Virus record (IMG/VR): IMGVR_UViG_3300036402_000229
Coordinates: 1-24,764 of that record
From: a virus
Reading direction: 5' to 3' (one strand)
Length of the DNA stretch: 24,764 bases
In this document: positions 14,570-21,684 of the stretch, in pieces
Layout: the number at the start of each line of letters is the position of its first letter
How positions within the stretch are numbered: position 1 is the first letter of the stretch
Translations under genes and position numbers: made by a program
Notes under the pieces: generated by a model
What the model was told of the DNA's origin: nothing
Databases searched by the model: none
What the model saw: the letters and a program-made list of their open reading frames with translations, nothing else

Positions 14570-14769
14570 GTCGCTGCGACAAATGCGGCGATGAGGGACC
14601 CATTCTGATCGAGGGCCCACGCGATGCGGCGCGTATCGAGGTTCCGTGCTCCTGCCATATCGGAGTCGGCGGCTCGCTACTGGTCCCGACTCTGCCGCCG
14701 CTGTCTATCCGATGGTGTCGGCGAAGAAGTTCTCGAACTGCTCCACGGCGCGCGGGACGCTGCGCTTGA
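14566..14769 (+). CDS. Small zinc-ribbon-like protein, uncertain 3' end
   Basis: A GTG in a GTGA overlap with the fibre stop opens a 67-codon frame. The first 31 residues carry C4-x-x-C7 and C28-x-C30-H31, a plausible zinc-binding ribbon. The last 22 or so residues (Arg/Ser-rich) run antisense over the 3' end of the minus-strand gene that ends at 14705 and look like shadow coding, so the original gene may have been truncated when the minus-strand island was acquired. An inverted repeat CGGCGGC/GCCGCCG (14667-14673 and 14694-14700) lies inside it. Function unknown. Confidence 0.45.
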   Translation: MSRCDKCGDEGPILIEGPRDAARIEVPCSCHIGVGGSLLVPTLPPLSIRWCRRRSSRTAPRRAGRCA

Positions 14770-14899
14770 GGACCGGAATGCCGTTGCGCCGGCACTCCTT
14801 CGCCTCCTGAGCCGTCACCTCCCGGGCGGTCTGATCGTTGTCCTCGACCAGCGCCCACGACACGTAGCCATCGCTCATCCACACCCGCTCAAGATGCAT
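14705..14899 (-). CDS. Unrecognised 64-residue protein, third gene of antisense island
   Basis: ATG at 14899 reading leftwards to TAG at 14705. It starts MHLERVWMSDGYVSWALVED and continues as an acidic/amphipathic helix-rich protein with an aromatic end (VEQFENFFADTIG). Its start overlaps the end of the upstream minus-strand gene by 11 bp, so the two are co-translated. A longer frame from 15067 exists but overlaps most of the neighbour and has Ser/Arg-rich shadow composition. No family is recognised. Gene density, overlap and coding composition are what support it. Confidence 0.65.
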   Translation of the reverse strand: MHLERVWMSDGYVSWALVEDNDQTAREVTAQEAKECRRNGIPVLKRSVPRAVEQFENFFADTIG

Positions 14900-15161
14900 C
14901 GCTGACCCCCGGTGCCTCTTCCTCATCGTCGGCCTCGCGGAGCATGCCGTCGAGGAACGCATCGATCTCTTCGGCCGGGACGTCGCCCCGGAGGGCATTC
15001 GCCACCGATCGTGCGCGGCCAGCGAGGCGCTGCAGCTCGTCGGTTCGCTTGGTGATCGCGCCGCCATCCATGATCGCCGCCGCGACGACGATCTGATCAG
15101 CGGCGCTGTCCAAGATGTTGAACGCGATGACTGTGCGCTCTCGTTGGCCGGGAGGCTTCAC
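14889..15161 (-). CDS. Unrecognised 90-residue acidic helical protein, second gene of antisense island
   Basis: Begins at a GTG (15161) in a GTGA overlap with the preceding minus-strand gene. The product opens MKPPGQRERTVIAFNILDSA. Its centre is hydrophobic and helical (ADQIVVAAAIMDGG), followed by TDELQRLAGRARSVANALRG and a strongly acidic tail (EADDEEEAP). It looks like a small helical regulatory or structural protein rather than an enzyme; the TKRTDELQRLAG region could form a coiled coil. No membrane segment is convincing. I recognise no family. Confidence 0.68.
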   Translation of the reverse strand: MKPPGQRERTVIAFNILDSAADQIVVAAAIMDGGAITKRTDELQRLAGRARSVANALRGDVPAEEIDAFLDGMLREADDEEEAPGVSDAS

Positions 15162-15394
15162 TGCGCGACCGGATCGGGGTCCGCGACATCGGGCTCCTGG
15201 TCATCCTCAGACGGTGATCCTGTGATCAGGGCGACGTAGCGCGGGTTGATGAAGACCAGCTCGTCGCCGCGACGGGCCTGGACGAGACTCCCATCCGTGT
15301 CCTTCGTGTCGGTGAGCCTGTGAGCGATCTTCTTCACCGATGCGTCGACGGTGATCTCGGCGCCATCGGCGAAACGGATCGTGGTGGTGGCCAT
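15158..15394 (-). CDS. Unrecognised 78-residue beta-rich protein, first gene of antisense island
   Basis: ATG at 15394 is preceded on the minus strand by GAGGA at about 8 bp. A longer frame to 15562 adds a Ser/Arg-rich shadow and was rejected. The protein starts MATTTIRFADGAEITVDAS and carries a Gly/Asp-rich turn then ELVFINPRYVALITG, a strand pattern of a small beta-barrel (SH3- or Sm-like, similar in style to FlbD-type or LytTR-like small domains). The tail is Asp/Pro/Glu-rich. It heads a three-gene operon opposing the late operon, so it is probably expressed separately, perhaps in the lysogen. Function unknown. Confidence 0.7.
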   Translation of the reverse strand: MATTTIRFADGAEITVDASVKKIAHRLTDTKDTDGSLVQARRGDELVFINPRYVALITGSPSEDDQEPDVADPDPVAQ

Positions 15395-15545
15395 GACGGG
15401 GTCCTCGTTTCCTTCGGCGTTCGAATCGGCGCGAGCATCGTACGTGACTAAACCGCTATGCGTGAGTAGCAGCCCCCCGCTCGGCGCCGCATCCGCTTCC
15501 CATCCGTCCCGATGCCGCCCGCTTCGTTGGGCGCGGAGATGACGC
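15395..15545. promoter_or_regulatory. Divergent intergenic region with candidate minus-strand promoter
   Basis: The 151-bp gap separates the leftward island from the rightward connector gene and includes an unusually AT-richer stretch (about 15436-15470). On the minus strand TACGAT (15442-15437) makes a fair -10 hexamer about 45 bp upstream of the island's first ATG. No good -35 is present at 16-18 bp (TCACGC is the best), so activation or an extracytoplasmic-type sigma factor cannot be excluded. On the plus strand GGAG of GCGGAGATG (15533-15541) serves the next gene. No terminator was recognised. Confidence 0.35.
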
Positions 15546-15971
15546 ATGTCAGAGATCTTCATCGAGCTGCCCGAGTCCAGCCCCGTGTGGGCGCCTTCTG
15601 CAGACCAGGTCGCGCGGGTGGTGCCGAACTACACGCGCGGGGGGTTCGACGACGACGGGCCGCAGGCGGGTGCCGAACAAGGTGGCTTCACCGACTCGAC
15701 ATCACCGCCGCTGGATCACGTGGAGGCGCTGATCGCGACCGTCTGCGAGGAGATCATCGGCCTGGTGGTCGTCGAGATCCCGACGCGCTGCCACGGGCTG
15801 GCGCGCAGCTGCGCTATCCACGGCGTGGCCGCCGCCATCTCGACGGGGAAGATCCCGGCCCAGACCGACGACGCGCGCGGCGAGACACAGGGGCACGTCG
15901 CCGCGTACCTTCGGGACCTGGAGATGCTGCAGAAGACGGCGCCGCAGCCGACCGCGCTGCGTGTCACCTAA
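15546..15971 (+). CDS. Head-tail connector (adaptor) protein
   Basis: 141 residues from ATG 15546 with GGAG about 8 bp upstream. The segment GGFTDSTSPPLDHVEALIATV (split here as GGFTDSTSPP then LDHVEALIATV) matches the GxFTDxTxPTxxxVExLI signature common in small head-tail adaptors of actinophages, and the rest is a four-helix pattern (HGLARSCAIHGVAAAI). Such proteins dock on the portal ring and present a surface for tail attachment. It restarts the structural operon after the antisense island. The start MSEIFIELP is nearly repeated at the start of the sheath gene. It ends in a TAATG overlap with the next gene. Confidence 0.72.
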   Translation: MSEIFIELPESSPVWAPSADQVARVVPNYTRGGFDDDGPQAGAEQGGFTDSTSPPLDHVEALIATVCEEIIGLVVVEIPTRCHGLARSCAIHGVAAAISTGKIPAQTDDARGETQGHVAAYLRDLEMLQKTAPQPTALRVT

Positions 15972-16474
15972 TGCCCGGCGCGATCACCGGCAACCGCCGC
16001 AGCGCGCTGCTGCAGGTCGACGGGCTGCGCGAGACGATGACGCGCCTTGATGCGATGGGCGAGCGCGCGCGACGGCCCGAGCCGGCGCTCCGTGCACGTG
16101 GAACGCAGACGGACCTCGAGCAGTCCGAAAAGCGACGGTTCGACAAGCAGAAGGGCTGGGCGAAGCTCAGCAAGCGGTGGGTGCGCGAGAAGCGCCGGCG
16201 TGGCCTGAAGTCGGGGACCCTGCGTGCGACGGGCCGCCTCGAGCGGGCGTTGACGAACACGGTCAAGTCCCTCGGCGTCCGGCTGAACGTCTTCAACTCG
16301 GTGCTCGAGTTCGGGGTGCGCCGCGGCCGCAGTGACATCTACTACGCCCAGCCGCTCGCAACGGGCACGAGCCGCATGAAGCCGCGGCAAATGGTGGTCA
16401 TCGACGAGATCGCCCAGATCGGCATCAGCGAGAGGGTCCGCCTCTACATCGTCGACAACGCCCTGGAGGGCTGA
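15971..16474 (+). CDS. Phage virion morphogenesis protein (Mu gpG / P2 gpS-like)
   Basis: 167 residues from ATG 15971, overlapping the stop of the connector gene. The family hallmark is the conserved central region with a basic WxxLS motif then a GRL motif: KGWAKLSKRWVREKRRRG followed by TLRATGRLERALT (about residues 61-95), typical of Phage_tail_S/virion morphogenesis proteins. The C-terminal half has the strand-helix pattern VLEFGVRRGRSDIYYAQ and PRQMVVIDE. In Mu and P2 these proteins are needed for tail completion and tail-to-head joining, consistent with its place between connector and sheath. N-terminal about 45 residues are Arg/Ala-rich helix. Confidence 0.78.
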   Translation: MPGAITGNRRSALLQVDGLRETMTRLDAMGERARRPEPALRARGTQTDLEQSEKRRFDKQKGWAKLSKRWVREKRRRGLKSGTLRATGRLERALTNTVKSLGVRLNVFNSVLEFGVRRGRSDIYYAQPLATGTSRMKPRQMVVIDEIAQIGISERVRLYIVDNALEG

Positions 16475-16476
16475 TC

Positions 16477-17133
16477 ATGCCCGACAGCCGCCTCGTCATC
16501 CCCGACGAGATCGAGGACCTCGTCATCGGCGTGCTCCGAGACTGCCACGCCGAGCATCTCGCCAAGGTCGAGCGGGTCCGCGACAAGCAGGCGGAGACGT
16601 TCGAGCGCTTCAAGACGATCTCGCATCTCAGCGACACCGACCTTCGGGTCAGCGGCGACAGCCTGCCGGCGGTCCTGCTGATGGTCTCCGGGACGGCCGA
16701 CGCGCCCACGCAGAACGAGGACGGCACGCTCGACGCGCAGCTCGAGCTCGTCGCCCAGGTGACGGTGCTCGGCCAGAAGAAGCGCGACACGCTGCGCCGG
16801 CGTGATGTGATGGCGTGGACGACGATCGAGTGTCTCCTGCAGCGGGTTCCGCGCGGGTCCGACGGCCTGATCTCGGAGATCGCGCTCCTCGACTACGAGC
16901 CCGTGGCCGAGGCCGACACCGAGCGCATCCTCGCCGACGCGCGCATCGTCTTCCAGCTCGGCGTGGCCAGCATGGTCAGGGTCGTCGGCGGTCTCCCGAC
17001 CACGGCCACCCCGTGGCCCGCAGGCGGCCCAGGCGGTGCGCCGCCGGCCGGCGCGCCGTACACGCCTCCGCTCGATCCGCCCACCGCGTCGAGCGTCACG
17101 TTCCAGCTCGAGCGGGAGCCGATCGTCGAGTAG
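16477..17133 (+). CDS. Tail terminator-like protein with proline-rich tail
   Basis: 218 residues from ATG 16477, with GGAGGG (16465-16470) six bases upstream. The fold region has an N-terminal helix, then beta strands (LPAVLLMVSGTA, TLDAQLELVAQVTVLGQ) and a helix-rich part (MAWTTIECLLQRVP), which fits the alpha/beta tail terminator proteins that cap the tail tube. The order connector, gpG-like, this gene, sheath also argues for it. Residues about 175-200 are a Gly/Pro/Ala low-complexity linker, followed by a final strand. The assignment is positional plus fold-like pattern only. Confidence 0.6.
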   Translation: MPDSRLVIPDEIEDLVIGVLRDCHAEHLAKVERVRDKQAETFERFKTISHLSDTDLRVSGDSLPAVLLMVSGTADAPTQNEDGTLDAQLELVAQVTVLGQKKRDTLRRRDVMAWTTIECLLQRVPRGSDGLISEIALLDYEPVAEADTERILADARIVFQLGVASMVRVVGGLPTTATPWPAGGPGGAPPAGAPYTPPLDPPTASSVTFQLEREPIVE

Positions 17134-17149
17134 GGAGCGAGCCGACCCC

Positions 17150-18373
17150 ATGCACGACGAGATCTTCATCGACGTCCCGAAGCACCTTCGAGACCGCGGT
17201 CCGCTGCCCAGCGGCGCGCTGTTCATCACCCTCCCGACCCAAGGAGACCAGTACATGGCACCCCCGGACCTGGGCGTGGACGTCGAGATCGTCGACGAGC
17301 TGCCGCCCGCGATCGCCCCGACGCAGACCGACACCTGCTTCCTGCTGCACACCGCGGCGACTGGGGCGGATCTCGTCGACACGACCGACATCACCGACCT
17401 CCGCGACGAGTACCCCGCGGAGACGGGTCTGCTCGCGCACGCCGACGCGTTCTTCAACGAGGCCGGCGGCGGCCGCGTGATCTTCAGCAAGATCGACGAG
17501 GACTACGGCGACCTCGACATCGACGGTGCCACGGCCCGGCTCACGCCCGAGCATGGCCCGGGCCAGCTGGTCGCGCCGGAGGCGGTCACCGCCAACGACC
17601 TCGTCGCTCTCGCCAGCTACGGGTGGGCGAAGAACCGCATCGCGCTGCTCAACGGGCCCGATGGCGCCACGTCCGGGGCGCTCCAGGCGCTCGCGGCCGC
17701 GGTCATCGCCAGCACGGGCGGCCGGTTCGCGGGCCTGGAGTCCGACACGATCATCATCCCCGGCACCGCGTCAGGCCAGACGCGGGAGGTGTCCGCCGCG
17801 ATCATCAAGGCGGGCCTGATCGCTCGCAACGACCTCGCGCCGCCGCACAACCCGAACCTCGCCGCCGCCGGGTCGCAGGGGCAGTGCCGGTACGCGATCG
17901 GCATCAAGGCCGAGCGCACCCTCGATCAGATCCGCAGCCTCGCCGCGCTGCAGGTCAACGCGTTCCGGATCATCAACTCGAGGATCCGCGCGTACGGCTA
18001 CCTGACCCTCGCCGATCTCGACGAGCAGGCGCACTGGTGGGACCTCTCCGGGTCGCGGACGATGATGGCCGCCCGGGCGCGGGAGGCCGCGGTCGCCGAG
18101 GAAATGCTGTTCGGCAACATCACCGCCGACGGCAACTTCCAGCTGCGCTACGAGGGCGGGCTGCGCGGCGAGCTGTCCGAGCTTCAGAAGGTCGGTGCGC
18201 TGTTCGGCACCGCCAACCGCCCCGGCTACCGGGTCGACGTGTCCGACGTCGTCAACCCCATCAGCCAGCTCGCCACCGGGCAGGTCAAGGCGAGGATCAC
18301 GCTCAAGACGTCGCCGCACGCCCGGGCGCTGTCGGCGTCCATCATCCGCCGCCGGATCGACCAGGAGGCCTGA
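17150..18373 (+). CDS. Contractile tail sheath protein (two possible starts)
   Basis: 407 residues from ATG 17150. Sheath features include a Gly-rich N-terminal arm (PPDLGVDVEIVDELPP, matching the PGVYVEE-type opening), FFNEAGGGRVIFSKI, NDLAPPHNPNLAAAG, AYGYLTLADLDEQAHW and a C-terminal domain ending SASIIRRRI. The sheath identifies the particle as a myovirus-type contractile tail. A second in-frame ATG at 17255 has a much better ribosome binding site (AAGGAG, 17241-17246, spacing 8) and falls exactly where the canonical sheath start is expected, giving 372 residues. The upstream 35 codons have strong GC3 and look translated, so both forms may be made. GGGAG at 17133 is 12 bp from the first ATG. 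Confidence 0.9.
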   Translation: MHDEIFIDVPKHLRDRGPLPSGALFITLPTQGDQYMAPPDLGVDVEIVDELPPAIAPTQTDTCFLLHTAATGADLVDTTDITDLRDEYPAETGLLAHADAFFNEAGGGRVIFSKIDEDYGDLDIDGATARLTPEHGPGQLVAPEAVTANDLVALASYGWAKNRIALLNGPDGATSGALQALAAAVIASTGGRFAGLESDTIIIPGTASGQTREVSAAIIKAGLIARNDLAPPHNPNLAAAGSQGQCRYAIGIKAERTLDQIRSLAALQVNAFRIINSRIRAYGYLTLADLDEQAHWWDLSGSRTMMAARAREAAVAEEMLFGNITADGNFQLRYEGGLRGELSELQKVGALFGTANRPGYRVDVSDVVNPISQLATGQVKARITLKTSPHARALSASIIRRRIDQEA

Positions 18374-18379
18374 TCGAAG

Positions 18380-18784
18380 ATGCCGTACACGAAGCGCAAC
18401 TGGATCTGGCATCTCCTGGTCGACGGCATCGACTACGGGTTCTGGGCCGGCAAGGAGGGCGGCGAGTCCGACTCCGACGGCGACATCTACCCGGACTGGG
18501 ACGGCGACGTCACGCTCGGCGGCAAGCCGACGCGCGGCGACATCACCCTCAAGAAGCTCTACCGGGAGCAGGTCCACGCCCAGTTCCGCGACCTTGACAG
18601 TCGCACCGCCACCGGCAAGTTCGTGCTCACGGGCACCCCCACCGGTGACGACGGCGTGGCGTGGGGCAACCCGATCGTCTACACCGGCACGCTGAAGGGC
18701 GTCAAGCCGCCCGACACCGACAAGGGCTCCAGCGATGGCGGCGAGCTCGAGCTCACGCTCAAGCCCGACACCCGGCTCGCCTGA
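18380..18784 (+). CDS. Tail tube protein
   Basis: 134 residues from ATG 18380; AGGAGG (18363-18368) sits 11 bp upstream. The protein starts PYTKRNWIWHLLVDG and is beta-rich with the Gly/Asp-rich loops of tube proteins. Motifs include DGDVTLGGKPTRGDITLKKLYREQ (loop and strand pair) and GELELTLKPDTRLA at the C-terminus. Its place directly after the sheath is the universal order in contractile tails. It forms the inner tube through which DNA passes. Residues 26-45 are very acidic (GGESDSDGDIYPDWDGD) and may bind calcium. Its stop overlaps the chaperone ATG. Confidence 0.85.
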   Translation: MPYTKRNWIWHLLVDGIDYGFWAGKEGGESDSDGDIYPDWDGDVTLGGKPTRGDITLKKLYREQVHAQFRDLDSRTATGKFVLTGTPTGDDGVAWGNPIVYTGTLKGVKPPDTDKGSSDGGELELTLKPDTRLA

Positions 18785-19293
18785 TGGAAGGCCTGCCCGC
18801 GAACATCACGGTCGACGGCGACGACGAGTCGCCGTCGATCCTTCCGCCCGGGCCCGCGGCGCCCGCGGCCACCCCGGAGCAGGTCTCCGAGGCGGTCGAC
18901 GGGTCGCTGACGGGGCGCCTCCGCGCGGTCGGCGCGCAGCTGCGCAAGACCAAGACGGAGGACTTCCCGATCCCGGAGACCCCGCTCGTGCTGCGCGCAC
19001 GCGCGATCCGCGACAGCAAGTCGGACAACATCCGCAACGAGCTGCTCGTGATCAAGGCGACCGCCGGGCTGTACCTCGCCGACGAGGACGATCCCGACGA
19101 CCCCGAGAAGTACACGCCGATCCCCGGGTGGGGCAAGGAGCTCGCCGACCTGCTCGACATGCGCGTCGAGAAGGCCACCGACCTGGTGAAGCTCGTGTTC
19201 GACAACCCGGTCCGGCTGCAGGTCTTCTCGCTCGAGCTCGTCGCATGGATGGCCGGGCGCTCGAAGGAGGACGAGCAGGCCCTGGGGGAATAG
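18784..19293 (+). CDS. Tail assembly chaperone, short (0-frame) form
   Basis: 169 residues from ATG 18784 in an ATGA-type overlap with the tube stop. The N-terminus is Pro/Ala-rich and disordered (residues about 15-50), followed by a helical body (RAIRDSKSDNIRNELLVIKA) and an ELADLLDMRVEKATDLVKLV segment. It lies between tube and tape measure, the conserved place for tail assembly chaperones, which bind the tape measure during tube polymerisation. It ends with the sequence CTG GGG GAA TAG, and a second coding frame continues through and past this stop. The protein is the equivalent of lambda gpG or P2 gpE. Confidence 0.82.
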   Translation: MEGLPANITVDGDDESPSILPPGPAAPAATPEQVSEAVDGSLTGRLRAVGAQLRKTKTEDFPIPETPLVLRARAIRDSKSDNIRNELLVIKATAGLYLADEDDPDDPEKYTPIPGWGKELADLLDMRVEKATDLVKLVFDNPVRLQVFSLELVAWMAGRSKEDEQALGE

Positions 19294-19472
19294 CGGAGGC
19301 GGCCCCGGAGGTCACCGAGGCCGTCAACGCCGTCCGCCTGCAGATGGACTACCGGCCCCTCGTGGGCCTCACCCCCGATGACGTCGGCACGCTCGTCGAG
19401 CGCGTGATCGCGCGCGTCGTCCTCGAAGCCGCCGTCGTAGCGCACAACGACGACGTGCGCGCCTCCTCCTAG
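18784..19472 (+). CDS. Tail assembly chaperone, -1 frameshift extended form
   Basis: A -1 slip at 19284-19290 would join the 0-frame protein to a second frame that encodes GIAEAAPEVTEAVNAVRL, then MDYRPLVGLTPDDVGTLVE, RVIARVVLEAAVVAHNDD and ends at the TAG at 19472, adding about 60 residues for a 229-residue product. This matches the G/GT pair of lambda and the E/E' pair of P2. The downstream frame has no start or ribosome binding site of its own but has strong coding bias, which is why a fusion is preferred. The exact junction residue (G-G) is inferred from where the heptamer slips. Confidence 0.75.
19284..19290 (+). promoter_or_regulatory. Programmed -1 ribosomal frameshift site GGGGGAA
   Basis: The 0-frame codons are CTG GGG GAA TAG; the heptamer G-GGG-GAA can re-pair in the -1 frame as GGG-GGA. 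The 0-frame stop follows immediately. A possible stem CGGCC/GGCCG with a 14-base loop lies a few bases downstream (about 19303-19326). The site separates the short and extended chaperone forms. It is not the textbook G-GGA-AAG of lambda, so efficiency is unknown. Confidence 0.65.
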
Positions 19473-19503
19473 CCGCCCAAATCCAACCCCGGGCAGGTGC
19501 CCC

Positions 19504-21684
19504 ATGGGCAACGACTCGAAGGTCCTGATCCGGCTGAAGATGCTCGGCGCCGCGCTCGCGGCGCGCGAGACGAAGAAGGTCACCGACGCCGAGCGCGCCC
19601 TTGATCGCCAGAGCGGCAAGACGGGCCGCTCGCTGGGTGTGCTGCGCCGCGGGTACGTGTCGGTCGGCGGAGCGCTGGGGAAGGTGACGCGCGCCGCGCG
19701 CTACGGGGCGATCGCGCTGGCCAGCGTCAGCGGCGTGATCAGCAAGCAGGCTGTCGACCGGACCGTCGACCTCGCGAAGGCGACGGCGGCGCTCGCCCGC
19801 AACTTCGGATTGACCGAGGTGCAGGCGTCGCGCCTGGCGGGCGTGGCGTCGGTGCGCGGCATTGATCTGAAGTCGCTGCAGATGTCGTTCACCGCGCTGT
19901 CCAAGCAGCAGCAGGCAGCGGTCGGCGGCAACAAGACGTCGATCAAGTACTTCGAGCAGCTCGGGCTCACGACCGACGACCTGGTCGCCGGCCAGCACAA
20001 TTTCCAGGGGCTGCTGTTCCAGGTCGCTGACGGCCTCGGCCGGCTGCCCGGCGGAGCGCAGCGCGCCGCGCTCGCGCAGAAGCTGCTCGGTCGCGGCTCC
20101 CAGACGCTGATCCCGCTGATGAAGCAGGGCTCCAAGACCCTCAAGGACCAGCTGGCGCTCGCGAAGAAGTACGGGGTCACGCTCGCCGGCAAGCCGCTGC
20201 AGAGCGCCCTCGACCTGGTCGCCGTGCAGCGCGAGCTCAAGTTCGCGCAGCTCGGCTTCCAGATCCAGCTCGCGACGAAGGTGATCCCCACCCTGCTGAA
20301 GGGGTGGAACTTCGTGCTGCGCCTGGTCAACGCGTACCGCCGGCTGTCGCCGGCGATCAAGGACACGATCCTCGTGGTCGGCGCCGCGCTCGCGGGACTC
20401 GCGTTCGGGCCGATCGGCGCGATCGTGATCGGTCTCGCCGTCGCCGGGGTGATGATCCGCAAGCACTGGAAGGAGATCGCCCCGATCTTCGACCGGGTCA
20501 ACACGGCCCTGCACGGCATCCCCGTCAGCGTCTTCAACACCCTGAAGGCGGCGGCGTTGGGGGTGTGGGCGGTGATCCGCCGGGTCGGGCCCAAGGTCGC
20601 GCACTGGCTCGGCAGCGCGATCCCGAAGGCCGCTGGCGCGCTGGTGACCGGGGTGCGTGCCGTGAAGTCGGGCGTGCAGTCCGCGATCGGTCCCGTCGTG
20701 CGGACTTTCAACACCGTCAAGGACGCGGTCACCGGCTTCATCGGCGGGCTCATCGGCCAGATGCGCCTCGGCGGGAAGGACGTCGGCGCGTTCGGTCACG
20801 CGCTCGGGAACATCGGCAAGGCCCTGCTGTTCGCCGGGAAGGTGGGCGTCGGGGCGCTGCTGGTCCTCGCCCGCATCTGGCGGTGGGTGTTCATGAACGT
20901 GATGCTCCCGGTCATCCGGCGTGTCCTGCCCGGGATCGTGCAGATCATCCAGGGCGTCTTCCGCGTGATCGGCGGCATCGTCAAGGTGTTCGCCGGCGTC
21001 TTCACCGGCGACTGGCGGCGCGCGTGGCGCGGCGTCAAGCAGATCTTCTCCGGCCAGTTGAAGATCCTCGGCGGCGTCGTGCGCGCTGGCACCGCTCCGC
21101 TGCGCGCCGCCGCGGCGCTCGTTGGCCGCGGCATCTCCGGCGCGTTCTCCGGCGCCTGGGGCCTGCTCAGGGGCGCCGCCCGCGGCGCGTTCTCCTACGT
21201 GCGCGGACGCTTCGACGCGCTCATCGGCTTCTTCCGCGGCATGCCGGGCCGGATCACGGGCGCCGCGAGCGGCATGTTCGCCGGAGTCAAGGACGCTTTC
21301 CGCAGCGCGATCAACTGGATCATCGGCAAGTGGAACGGGCTGACGTTCCACATCGGCGGCACCGACCTCGGGCCGCTCGGGCACCTGCCCGACATCAACA
21401 TCGGCACGCCCGACATCCCGATGCTCGGGACCGGCGGCACGGTCAGGCGTGCCGGCGCGGCGATCGTCGGCGATCGCGGCCCCGAGCTGCTCAGCCTGCC
21501 TGCGGGCGCGCACGTGACATCAGCCCGCGAGACGCGCCGCCTGATGGCCCGGCGTGAGCCGCGCGCCATGACGAAGATGCTGCCGGCGGCGCCGCTGTTC
21601 GCGCACATCATGCTCAAGAGCGACGTCGGTGTGGTGCATGAGGGCATCTACCGCCTCGAGCGCCGCGGCCAGGAGGCCCGGTGA
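19504..21684 (+). CDS. Tape measure protein
   Basis: 726 residues, the longest gene in the window, located directly after the chaperone. It measures tail length and is ejected with the DNA. Residues 1-90 are basic and helical. A region around 90-260 resembles phage tail tape-measure core repeats (FGLTEVQASRLAGVASVRG, FQGLLFQVADGLGRLPG). Hydrophobic, membrane-competent stretches lie at about 289-319 (DTILVVGAALAGLAFGPIGA) and 438-500 (KVGVGALLVLARIWRWVFM). The C-terminus has the typical GTGGTVRRAGAAIVGDRGP tail segment. At about 1.5 angstrom per residue the tail would be near 100 nm. ATG 19504 has GCAGG six bases upstream. Confidence 0.92.
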   Translation: MGNDSKVLIRLKMLGAALAARETKKVTDAERALDRQSGKTGRSLGVLRRGYVSVGGALGKVTRAARYGAIALASVSGVISKQAVDRTVDLAKATAALARNFGLTEVQASRLAGVASVRGIDLKSLQMSFTALSKQQQAAVGGNKTSIKYFEQLGLTTDDLVAGQHNFQGLLFQVADGLGRLPGGAQRAALAQKLLGRGSQTLIPLMKQGSKTLKDQLALAKKYGVTLAGKPLQSALDLVAVQRELKFAQLGFQIQLATKVIPTLLKGWNFVLRLVNAYRRLSPAIKDTILVVGAALAGLAFGPIGAIVIGLAVAGVMIRKHWKEIAPIFDRVNTALHGIPVSVFNTLKAAALGVWAVIRRVGPKVAHWLGSAIPKAAGALVTGVRAVKSGVQSAIGPVVRTFNTVKDAVTGFIGGLIGQMRLGGKDVGAFGHALGNIGKALLFAGKVGVGALLVLARIWRWVFMNVMLPVIRRVLPGIVQIIQGVFRVIGGIVKVFAGVFTGDWRRAWRGVKQIFSGQLKILGGVVRAGTAPLRAAAALVGRGISGAFSGAWGLLRGAARGAFSYVRGRFDALIGFFRGMPGRITGAASGMFAGVKDAFRSAINWIIGKWNGLTFHIGGTDLGPLGHLPDINIGTPDIPMLGTGGTVRRAGAAIVGDRGPELLSLPAGAHVTSARETRRLMARREPRAMTKMLPAAPLFAHIMLKSDVGVVHEGIYRLERRGQEAR

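Noticed and set aside
14667-14700. Inverted repeat CGGCGGC/GCCGCCG as a bidirectional terminator between convergent genes
   Set aside because: The loop is 20 bases, there is no T-tract on either strand and it lies within the zinc-ribbon-like frame; it is too weak to call.
14624-14905. Plus-strand 93-codon frame over the antisense island
   Set aside because: Overlaps two coupled minus-strand genes with better starts and composition; no ribosome binding site.
19369-21513. 714-codon minus-strand frame opposite the tape measure
   Set aside because: Composition is Arg/Asp/Gln-rich shadow of a repetitive Ala/Gly/Val gene; the tape measure is supported by position, length and C-terminal motif.
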